64,000 bases of DNA from Eledone cirrhosa (Eukaryota; Mollusca; Cephalopoda; Octopoda; Eledonidae), in the NCBI GenBank assembly GCA_964016885.1, contig OZ024749.1, positions 28,180,873 to 28,244,872 on the forward strand. The letters are read 5' to 3'. Shown here one piece after another: positions 1-12,300 of the stretch. Position 1 is the stretch's first letter, and every line of letters begins with the position of its first letter. The translations under genes and the position numbers were made by a program. The notes under the pieces were generated by a model. That model was given only the letters and a program-made list of their open reading frames with translations. It was not told where the DNA came from and searched no databases.

Positions 1-194
1 TATACACATACATGTATATATACATATATACATTCACATATATACCTATATATACATAATAATGATAATAATGAAATAATAATAATGAAATTATTGTGTA
101 CAGTGCTCAGGTGCACTACAACTCATCAAAGGTGCATGTATAGTACATAGAATAATGTACAAATGTCAGGAAAATGAACAGTGTATGCGTCATG

Positions 195-232
<38 letters not shown>

Positions 233-392
233 TATATATATATACACACACACATCCATACACATACTCATACACACACACAAACACACCCATATATACA
301 AATACACACATCTATGCATATATACACAAATATATACCACACACGATAATAAGGCTTTATTCAACAAAGATTCTACTTCCATATTTTTCCAG
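1..392. repeat. AT-rich intron start with (TAA)n and (CA)n microsatellites
   Basis: TATA/CATA repeats at 1-110, (TAA)n around 197-230 and (CA)n around 243-290. No exon of the cadherin gene is visible here. Confidence 0.8.
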
Positions 393-499
393 ACTCTGAG
401 ATTTTTACATTCCCAAGTGACTCCCATATTTCCGTACTTGAAGGAGTTAATGAGTTTTACCTGTTGGGCAACAAACTGTATTCTCGTCACGGAATTCAG
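393..499 (+). CDS. Cadherin exon 1 in window (partial EC repeat)
   Basis: Acceptor follows a pyrimidine tract ending ttccag at 392. Two leading nucleotides complete a codon from an upstream exon, then 35 codons follow, including EFYLLGNKLY, the core beta-strand region of an EC repeat. Donor gtaaat at 500. A second gtaaat lies 12 nt downstream at 512 and would add four residues (VNSQ) in frame. No earlier exon is visible in bases 1-392. Confidence 0.72.
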
Positions 500-3400
500 G
501 TAAATTCTCAGGTAAATAATGTTATGTTCATGTTGTAGCTTTTTCATAATATGAGGAGAAAGATTAACTCTGCTAAAGGTACCCAAGGACCATCTGGTGG
601 TATTAAACAGGGTGGTGGATTAAGTCTACCACTGTAGTGCACTAGACTCTGTTAAAGACACCCAAGGACCCGATGGTGGTGTTAAACTAGGTGATGAATT
701 ATGTCTACTACTGCAGTGGACTGTAGATGCATGTGGCCTTGTGGTAAGTGTGTTGGACTTATGCTCATAATGAGTGCCAGCAGTAACTGTGGGTTTAACC
801 CTGTGATGGACTGGTGTCCTGTCCAGGTGAGAGTGTTGTACTCTCAGTCACTTCACACCATGAAAACCAGGATAAGTACCAGCCTGATGAGCCTCAGGGC
901 TCAAGACAGACTTTAAGTCTACCACTGTGGTGGACTACACTCTGTTAAAGACACCCAAGGACCAGGTGGTGGTGGTGGTGGTGTTAAACAGGGTGATGGA
1001 TTAAGTCTACCACTGTAGAGGAATAAACTTTGCTAAATACACCCAAGAACCAGGTGGTGGGGCTGTCAAACAAGGTGATGGATTAAGTCTACCCACCTAG
1101 TAAGCCACAGCAGATTTTGAATTCAGAACACAAACAGCTGGAACAAATATATGCTGCAAGTGGTGTTGGATATGTTAGTAAATGTTTGGTTTTATTTTTC
1201 TCCTTGCAGATTCCCAAAACATTCAACCTTAGAATCAGATGTACAACAAATGACAAAGTAAGTAAGACAATTTTTTTAAATTTTGAATTATAGTCATTCC
1301 AGTTATCATCATCATCATCTTCATTTAACGTCCATCTTCCACGCTAGCAAGGGTTAGACGGGTTTGTCCCATTTAGAGGCAAGTTGGTTTGGGTGACCAT
1401 GTTTCGCTCATATAGGATTGTTTCTGGCTGGTTTTCTACAGCTAGATGCCCTTCCTAGTGCAAACCACATTTACAGTGTGGGCTGGGTGCTTTTTACCAT
1501 GTCTTTTACATGACTACTTTACAGTATGGGCTGGGTGCTTTTTACCATGTCTTTTACATGACTACTTTACAGTGTGGGCTGGGTGCTTTTTACCATGTCT
1601 TTTACATGACTACTTTACAGTGTGGGCTGGGTGCTTTTTACCATGTCTTTTACATGACTACTTTACAGTGTGGGCTGGGTGCTTTTTACCATGTCTTTTA
1701 CATGACTACTTTACAGTGTGGGCTGGGTGCTTTTTACCATGTCTTTTACATGACCACTTTACAGTGTGGGCTGGGTGCTTTTTACCATGTCTTTTACATG
1801 ACCACTTTACAGTGTGGACTGGGTGCTTTTTACCATGTCTTTTACATGACCACTTTACAGTGTGGACTGGGTGCTTTTTACCATGTCTTTTACATGACTA
1901 CTTTACAGTGTGGGCTGGGTGCTTTTTACCATGTCTTTTACATGACTACTTTACAGTGTGGGCTGGGTGCTTTTTACCATGTCTTTTACATGACTACTTT
2001 ACAGTGTGTGCTGGGTGCTTTTTACCATGTCTTTTACATGACCACTTTACAGTGTGGACTGGGTGCTTTTTACCATGTCTTTTACATGACTACTTTACAC
2101 TGTGGGCTGGGTGCTTTTTACCATGTCTTTTACATGACTACTTTACAGTGTGGGCTGGGTGCTTTTTACCATGTTTTTTACATGACCACTTTACAGTGTG
2201 GACTGGGTGCTTTTTACCATGTCTTTTACATGACCACTTTACAGTGTGGACTGGGTGCTTTTTACCATGTCTTTTACATGACTACTTTACACTGTGGGCT
2301 GGGTGCTTTTTACCATGTCTTTTACATGACTACTTTACAGTGTGGGCTGGGTGCTTTTTACCATGTTTTTTACATGACCACTTTACAGTGTGGGCTGGGT
2401 GCTTTTTACCATGTCTTTTACATGACTACTTTACAGTGTGTGCTGGGTGCTTTTTACCATGTCTTTTACATGACCACTTTACAGTGTGGACTGGGTGCTT
2501 TTTACCATGTCTTTTACATGACTACTTTACAGTGTGGGCTGGGTGCTTTTTACCATGTCTTTTACATGACCACTTTACAGTGTGCACTGGGTGCTTTTTA
2601 CCATGTCTTTTACATGACTACTTTACAGTGTGGACTGGGTGCTTTTTACCATGTCTTTTACATGACTACTTTACAGTGTGTGCTGGGTGCTTTTTACCAT
2701 GTCTTTTACATGACCACTTTACAGTGTGTGCTGGGTACTTTTTACCATGTCTTTTACATGACTACTTTACAGTGTGGGCTGGGTGCTTTTACCATGTCTT
2801 TTACATGACCACTTTACAGTGTGTGCTGGGTGCTTTTTACCATGTCTTTTACATGACCACTTTACAGTGTGGGCTGGGTGCTTTTTACCATGTCTTTTAC
2901 ATGACTACTTTACAGTGTGTGCTGCGTGCTTTTTACCATGTCTTTTACATGACTACTTTACAGTGTGGGCTGGGTGCTTTTTACCATGTCTTTTACATGA
3001 CTACTTTACAGTGTGTGCTGGGTGCTTTTTACCATGTCTTTTACATGACCACTTTACAGTGTGGACTGGGTGCTTTTTACCATGTCTTTTACATGACTAC
3101 TTTACACTGTGGGCTGGGTGCTTTTTACCATGTCTTTTACATGACCACTTTACAGTGTGGACTGGGTGCTTTTTACCATGTCTTTTACATGACAACTTTA
3201 CAGTGTGGACTGGGTGCTTTTTACCATGTCTTTTACATGACCACTTTACAGTGTGGACTGGGTGCTTTTTACCATGTCTTTTACATGACTACTTTACAGT
3301 GTGGGCTGGGTACTTTTTACCATGTCTTTTACATGACTACTTTACAGTGTGGGCTGGGTGCTTTTTACCATGTCTTTTACATGACCACTTTACAGTGTGT

Positions 3401-6400
3401 GCTGGGTGCTTTTTACCATGTCTTTTACATGACTACTTTACAGTGTGGGCTGGGTGCTTTTTACCATGTCTTTTACATGACCACTTTACAGTGTGGACTG
3501 GGTGCTTTTTACCATGTCTTTTACATGACTACTTTACAGTGTGGGCTGGGTGCTTTTTACCATGTCTTTTACATGACCACTTTACAGTGTGCACTGGGTG
3601 CTTTTTACCATGTCTTTTACATGACAACTTTACAGTGTGGACTGGGTGCTTTTTACCATGTCTTTTACATGACTACTTTACAGTGTGGACTGGGTGCTTT
3701 TTACCATGTCTTTTACATGACCACTTTACAGTGTGGGCTGGGTGCTTTTTACCCTGTCTTTTACATGACCACTTTACAGTGTGTGCTGGGTGCTTTTTAC
3801 CATGTCTTTTACATGACCACTTTACAGTGTGGGCTGGGTGCTTTTTACCATGTCTTTTACATGACCACTTTACAGTGTGGGCTGGGTGCTTTTTACCATG
3901 TCTTTTACATGACCACTTTACAGTGTGGGCTGGGTGTTTTTTACCATGTCTTTTATATGACCACTTTACAGTGTGTGCTGGGTGCTTTTTACCATGTCTT
4001 TTACATGACCACTTTACAGTGTGTGCTGGGTGCTTTCTGTCGTGACACCTACACGACCACTTTACAGTAAGCAAATGAGATGAGTAAGCAAATGAGATCT
4101 AGGATATTGTTGACCAATCTATAATGATCGACAACTATTATTATAGTTATCTACATTAATGTGAGTACATCTATTTGCAGTGATTATTTTAGAGTTATTT
4201 GCATTGGTGCCTAATATTATAGTTATTAGCATTGGTGGATGCATGTGCCTATGGAGTGCTCAACCACTTATATGTAAATTTAAAGAGCAGACTGCACTAT
4301 TGATCCTACAACTGGACCACTCATTGTATGTATGTGTATGTGTGTGTGTGTGTTTGTATGTGTGTATGTGTATTTATGCAGGTATGTATATATCTATGTA
4401 TGTATGGATGGCTGTATATATGTATGTGTGTATGTGTGTATATATGCATTTATGTATGCATTAGTTCATTAAGTATAAAATGTCCGATTTTCATATGCAC
4501 TTTCAATTTGTAACCGAATATTTCTTATATAATAACCTGATATATATGTGTTATAATTGTGTTTGTGTGTGTATGTGTATATGTAAATTGCTGATTATTC
4601 CCTCAAATAATAACCTTTTTATTTTACTTCCACAGATCAACATGAAAAAGGACTTTACCATAATTGTTACCTCTCCCAGTGCTGCTGTTCCCATTTCATA
4701 CACAGTAAAAAACTTGTCAATAGATATTCCAGAGGTAAATAATATGTTTATTCATATTTTTAGTTTTCTGAAAATCTTGAAATATTTCCATATATTTGTA
4801 TATTTCAACTCTTTCATTATCATATTTCTAATGAAATATTTTGTATTTTAATTAATTAATGAAGAACTTGGGAAGAAATTAATAAAATTATTATTATTGA
4901 TAGTGGTATATTATGATCCTGTAACTCCTGAAGGAGTCGTAGGGGTGCTGTAGTGACATACAGCATTTCTTAGGCATTTTAAGCTTAGTGGAGCCCAACC
5001 CTCTCCAGTTTTTATTAATAGTAACTATAATATAATATTTGCAATTGCAAAGTAATAATATTTAATTTTCTTAAAATTGTAGGAATCTGAAATGCGTAGC
5101 TGTAAAAAGCCAATTGTTATGTGCATAGCAAAAAGTCAGGTTAAATTATAACCTCATATGAGGTTTCCTACAATTTTATGAAAATTCATAGACACTCACC
5201 ACTCCAAACCTTTTCAATTTATGTTTACATAAATAATATTTAAATGAAACAAAACAAAAAGTAAAGCAACGAAAGAAAGGGAGAGAGTGCGGGACAGACT
5301 ATAGTCCAGTTCTGTGCCATGTTCTGTAGGCTCATTAGATAAACAGGCTGTTTTTTTATATATAATTCAGTATATATTTTCTATTTACAGAAAAAAATCA
5401 AACCCAGGTTTATCTTTTACCTCCAGAGGCAACCTGGTGCAGTCTGCGACTAATTCAGGCTCTACTGCACTTCGGGCCGAGGAGGGTAAACTCTCTAAGT
5501 ATTGGTCACTCTCCGACAGATTTGTGGTCAAGCCCTTAGCAGTGGTGACTTCTGTTGTCCTTGGCCCTAGGACCACCTCCCCACACACCACCATCAGCAG
5601 GGAGTTGGCTACCTGCAGGTGTGAGCCTCACGAGCTGGAATGTCTCTTCCAACACATCCCCCTCACCGGGGAAACACTTCTATTCTGTTCGCTGGGGTTG
5701 CAGGGCAGCCAGCACATGGACCCCATTTGCTTATAATAGTGAGAGATGGGGGGGGGGGGATTGAGGCAGTGAGTGAAAGAGAGAGAGAACATCAACATTT
5801 ATTTACTTATTTATTTGTATTTACCTATCGATTACAAAAATATTATAGATTTTATTGAGCTACCCAGATATTAAATGTAATTACTGATTTTCTCAACTAT
5901 TTTATATAGTCATTGAACTATTACTATGGTCATTTGTGTTGAGACAACTAATTTTCAAATTTCAAATTTTACCAATGCTTTTTAAGTCAACTAGATGTTT
6001 ACACTTCTAGTTAAAGGCTTAAAATATTCTATAAAAAAAATGGAATTGCTGACCAGCAGCTCATTAGCATAATGCTTAACACACTCAGCCAGCATCCAAG
6101 AGATGAGGGGTTAAATTTCTCACCTCTATCCACTTTTTTCTGTCACCAAGTGGTACTTTACCTGATTTTTTTCAACTATTTTATTTAGTGACGATCTTTT
6201 CATTCTGAGTTCAAATCTCCCTGAGATTAACTTTACATTTCATCCTTCCGGTGTTGATAAAATAAAGTACCAGTCAAGTACTGGGATTAATATAATCAAC
6301 TTTTCACCTCCCTACAAAACTTTTTGGCATTGTGTCTAAATTAGAAACCATTATGGTCTTTTGCTTTCAACAACTACAGTTTAAATTTCAAATATTCCCA

Positions 6401-7106
6401 AAGCTTTTAAAATCAATCAGTTTAATATATTTGTATTTCTTTTTATTGATTTCTATGTCATTCTAAATATCTTAAAATATCTTATCTTCATCTCATTATC
6501 TGATACTGGAAATATTTTTCGTTATCATTTTTTAGACTACTTTGGTAAACAGTTCTGTAATAAATCTGTCAAGTTTTGTCTCAGAAACTATTGATAATAA
6601 CAACACAGCCAGTAGCTGGAGTAATTCAACAGTTTATACTATTGAGGTGAGTCAATATATACACATACACATGTGCACAAACACACAGACATACACACAT
6701 CTGCACATACCCATATATATACACACACATGTGCACAAATCCACAGACATACATACACGTGCACACATATTCATTTACACAAACACACACAAAATTCAAT
6801 ACAGAGCATTTTGCTCTGTATGTGATATATATATATATTTATATATACACACACCCAGACACATATATGACAGAGAAGAGATTAAAGATGGATCTGATTT
6901 TAAAATCTTGGTTTCTTTCAATTTAAATTATATATATATACACACATATATGTATGCATGTGTCAGCAGAAGGGCACCCAGGAGTCATGAACTGGATGCG
7001 GCCCAGCCCCCTTAGAGTGTAAGAAGTTAAGGGCTGAAACACTCGCTTGAGTGGGGTTTCTTCTCTGAAGATTTTCTGCTGTTCAGCTCTACTGAGTCTT
7101 TCTTAC

Positions 7107-7162
<56 letters not shown>

Positions 7163-7580
7163 GACCCCTTAGCCATTGTCAAGGCAGAATTCTAGGAGAA
7201 GGAAAACTCTGATATAACACCTGCAACCCTGATGGTATCCCAATGATGTTGACTTGTTCTTCTTTTTGGTAAATATCATCTTGGTTAAGAGAGTGGGACT
7301 GGCTTTGTGCAGTGCCTTTGCTCACTATAAAAGCTTCACGGCACAGGCATTGCTTTATATTTGGAGATCTCTCTGCACTTGTCGTCACATGGTACCATGG
7401 GCCCAGCACTATGTGTCAATAATTGTCACAAGTGTAGTGTTTGTACGAGAGTTTTCAAGTCACTGGCTGGACTAAAAAGTCACACTTGTTCAGCGCATCG
7501 GTAGGGGTTCTCCTACATGGATATAAAGTAGTGGCCATACTCGAAAACGAGTTGGCAGCCACCATGTATGTATGTATGTA

Positions 7581-7628
<48 letters not shown>

Positions 7629-9274
7629 TGAATAATAACAATAATATAATATCATAATATTAACACCAAGTGTGTTTTCTAGTTGACCGACGTCATCCTT
7701 TTGTTCCAGTGATAGCTGAAAGAAAACAGTCGATAATTGTTTCAAAGTTTTTGCTCCTTATCGAGACTGTGTATTCTCGTCACTGTTACCCACATACTTA
7801 TATAAACACACACAAATTTAATATTATATTTCATTTAACAGGGGAATACCTATAACAACACATTTGAAATGGTAGATACACAGAAAGGAACACTTCAACT
7901 AATGAAGACATTGGACTATGACATTAGATCTATTTATCAACTAAATATATCAACCATGGTAAGATAATACTTCCCCCCTTCTCTCTCTCTCTCTAACTGT
8001 TTCTATCCCCCACTCTTGCTATATATATATATATAGTTAGGAAGGGCATCCAGCTGTAGAAAACCCGCCAGACAGTCCTATGCGAGCAAGACAACCACTC
8101 TTGCCTCAAGTGGGAAAACTCCCCTCCAAACCCATGCAAGCGTGGAACATGGACGTTAAACGATGATGATGATGATGATGATGATATATTATCATCATCA
8201 CTGTTTAACATCCATTTTTCCATGCTAGCATGGGTTAGACGAGTTGTCCTGCTGTGAGTCTAGTCAGGTCAGATGATTGTGTCATGTTCATACAGAACTG
8301 TTTCTGATTTAATCTCTATGACTGAATGCTCTTCCTAACACCAATCTCATTTACAGTGTGGAATGGCGCTTTAATATATATATATAACAAAGTGCAGGGC
8401 AATAAAGATAGACGGTAGCCACGGAGTAGGCAGACCCAGAAAAAACTGGGACGAGCTGATAAATTCCGACCTCACACACTTACACCTCTCCAAGACAATG
8501 TCACTGGACCAAGACCTTTGGCGGTACTCAGTAATAGAGAAGACCCGCCTTACCTAAATACAAAGTAAAACCTACTACAGTAAGTAGGCATCTCTAACAA
8601 AAATACACCCCCGTCCCACTACCCCCACCCCATCCACACCACCCCTTTCAATGTAAAGTTATGTTGGTGCCACAACATCCAGGCCGAAACAAATGAGATC
8701 GTGTAGGTGTCACGACAAAAAAACACACAGTCCACGCTGTAATGTGGCCGTGTAGGCAACACGGTAAAAACCTCCCAGCCCCACACTGTAAATGTGGTTG
8801 GTGTTAGGAAGGGCATCCAGCTGTAGAAAACCCGCCAGACAGTCCACGCTGTAATGTGGCCGTGTAGGCAACACGGTAAAAACCTCCCAGCCCCACACTG
8901 TAAATGTGGTTGGTGTTAGGAAGGGCATCCAGCTGTAGAAAACCCGCCAGACAGTCCTATGCGAGCAATGACAACCACTCTTGCCTCAAGTGGGAAAACT
9001 CCCGTCCAAACCCATGCAAGCGTGGAACATGGACGTTAAACGATGATGATGATGATGATGATATTTATATATATACATATATATATATATATCTAGGGAG
9101 TGTAACGTGCAGTTACTGTAGGTTCACCCAGGTGCCATTACCACAGCAGAGGTCCGATTAGCTTTTAATTCCAGAATCGGGCCAGATCAATACAGAGCGA
9201 ACCTTGAGCTGATCAATAGCGAAACACGTGTCACTACACAATAAACGTAATGAAGACCTAACAAATCGTCATTT

Positions 9275-9310
<36 letters not shown>

Positions 9311-12300
9311 CCATATGAGCATGACAATCTCCTGACCTGACTTTTCTCATAATGTGACAACCCGTCTTACCCGTGCAAGCATGGAAAATGGATGTTAAAA
9401 GATGATGAGGATGATGATGATGATATCTTTGTCTATCTAGCTATCTACCTATCTGTCTGCCTATCTGTCTGACTCTATCTATTTGTCTGTTTATCAATCT
9501 GCCTATCAATCTATCTGTGTCTGTCTATCTATCTGTATGTGTGTTTGTCTCTCTCTCTCACTCTCTTTCAGCATGGTGATGATGATGATGAGGAAGCTGA
9601 GGAAGAGAAAAATAATTTAGATGATATTGAATAATAAATAAATAAATAAATAATAATTGTCCCAGTTGAATGTTTTAATGAAAGTCTTCATCTTTTCTAT
9701 GTCATAGAATGGTGAGAAGGAAGAATTTGTTTTATTAACCATAATTGTAAAAGACGAAGACACAAAGCCACCAGTTTTTGCATTTCTTCATTATTATGTC
9801 ACAGTGGAAGAACAGGTTGGTAGTCAGTCTTCTTGATTTAAACTACTTACTGAATATTAACAGTTTTTTATACCAAACCTTTGTTAAGTTATGTTCCAAA
9901 CACCAGCCTAACCTTTTTGATAATAAACCACCTGAAACCACATCTGGTTTTATGATACAAAACTAGTTATTTGAAAGTGTTTATATTTAATTAGAAACTT
10001 CCTATCATAATTTTATGTACGAACCTTTGTTAAGTAATGTTCCAACCCAGCTGAAACCAACCCTGGTTCTATGATACAAAACTACTTATTTTAAAGTGTT
10101 CATAGTTATCTAAACATCTTCCATCATAATTTTATCCAAGAACCTTTGTTAAGTTATGTTCCAAACCACCTGAAACCACATCTGGTTCTATGATACAAAA
10201 CTGCTTATTTTAAAGTTTATATTTAACTAAAAACCTTTCATCATAGTTTAGTTATTTTCCAAACACCAGTTTGGTTTTGATCCCTGGACCAGATATTACA
10301 TTGTGTCCTTGAGCAAGACACTTTATTTCATATTGGCTTAGTCCATACAGTTAAAAATGAATACAAACAGCCACTAGCCATCAAAAGTTCTTCTTTGGCA
10401 CTTATTCCTGAGAGGGTTGTGGGAGAAGAGTCCTCAAACAGTCCTTCCAGCAGGTCCTGTCAGAAGCAACTGCCAGGGATCAGTGACTAATCTCTCAGAG
10501 GCTGAGGTCAAAGAACAATTAAAGAGCTCAAATGTGGCATGGCCACTGGGGAGGATGAAATTCAGCCCAAGACGTTAAAAAGCCTTAAATAGAGAAGGTA
10601 TTCTCTGGCTGACCTGTGTGTGCCAGGTGGCCTGGATCTCTGAAAGGCAACCTAAGCAATGGCAATCAGGAGTGATAATTCTGTCAGAGGTTCACTTATT
10701 ATCTATTAAAATTTATAACTCATTAACATTCATTAAGATTAATTAAAATTAATGCTTCTATTTGCAGGCAATTAATTTGGTAAATACAACTTTAAAATCA
10801 AATCCACTGATATTGGCATATGATGGTGATAGAAGTATTGATCAAATTATTAACTATAGAATGCATAAAGGTTTGTTGACATCCTTCAGATCAATAAAAT
10901 ATTGGGAAAATGCTCAATATTAAATTTGTTAACCAGAGGGTGACTTGTTTTCAATTTTCTCCCTCTCTTTCTCCCTCTCTTTCTCCCCCTCTCTCTCTCT
11001 CTCACTCTCTTTCCCATACACACAAACACAAATATATGTGCACAAGCACATACACACACACTGATCAATAGAATATTTAGCAAAAATTCAACATTAAATT
11101 TATTAACCAGAGGGTGGTTTATTTTAGATTCTCTCTCTCTCTCCCACTCCCTCACACACAAACATAAATACATTTGCACATACACATATGTACACACACA
11201 CACAGATCAATAGAATATTTGGAAAAACTCAACATTAAACTTGTTAACCAGAGGGTGACTTATTTTAAATTCTCTCTTCCTCTCTTGTTATCCTATACAC
11301 AAACACAATTGCATGCAGACATGCACATATATACACACATGCACATACACACGCACAAATTCCCCCAAAGCATGAAAAAAAAAAAATTGGTTTTTCAAAA
11401 GAATATTTTACACTTACAGGTACCAAAAATCCTGCTTCAAATGCATTTGATGTTGATATTAGAACTGGATCCATCATTCTTCGCCATGTACTGGACAGAG
11501 AAACCAAAGATTCTTACACTATCTACATTGAGGTATCTTATCTCTTTCCTTACCGTATTTCTTATGAATTTTATAAATGGTGAACATACTTAAGAATTAT
11601 GGGAGATTTAGCTGTGGCCCACATCAAAGGCCTTGATATCAACTGAAATATCTGTGTTTTTTATTATGGCAGGCCTACCAAATTGTTACCCCCAACACAA
11701 AGCCAACTATTGCTGTGGTCTACATCATAGTCCTTGATATCAACTGAAATAATTGTACACATATAAAAATGAGAAAACTCATCGCTAGAACAGCTGTTAA
11801 AACAGCTAGATGCCACAGAAGACAAAGACCAGCAGCCAATGGTCAACAGAGAGACAATCCACAAGGTGGGTGACAGGTAGAAATATAGAAAAGATTGAAA
11901 GAGGAGCAGGACAAGGAGAAGTGTGTTGGCACATAGAAGTGACAGTAAGAAGGAAATAAAGAAAGGTGATGCACAAGACAAGTTTACGCACATATCTTCA
12001 CTCTTATCATCTCTCCAACCAGCAAAATGGTTTCGCATAATTTAATTGAGAGTACCCTTTTAAAATGCTGGATCGTGCAACAGAAAAATGAATGTTTCTG
12101 CTGATATGATGTGTGTGTGATAAAACAAACTGCACAGACAGAAGGATGAAAGGAAAAAAAAAATGGGATAGTGGACTTCAAGCTGTGGTGTCTATCCTAA
12201 ATAGAAAGCTAATCATAGCTATGATAAAGTTAGATGAAAAATAAACTCTTGTTTCATCTTGATTAGTGACAACATTGTTTTTTCATGAAATAATTAGGTT

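Noticed and set aside
1446..4070. Open frames of 874, 432 and 423 codons (plus) and 133 codons (minus) in the 48-bp array
   Set aside because: Period is a multiple of 3 and the unit has no stops in those frames. All frames give 16-residue repeats, the unit is part of a non-coding LINE/SINE tail, and the array sits inside an intron.
5314..5736. 140-codon open frame in the GC-richer island
   Set aside because: Begins in AT-rich intron sequence, no recognisable domain, and the opposite strand is also open. It does not fit the phase of exons 3 and 4.
6542..7015. 157-codon open frame overlapping exon 4
   Set aside because: Only the first 35 codons are the true exon. The rest is read-through past a consensus donor into CA/TA microsatellites.
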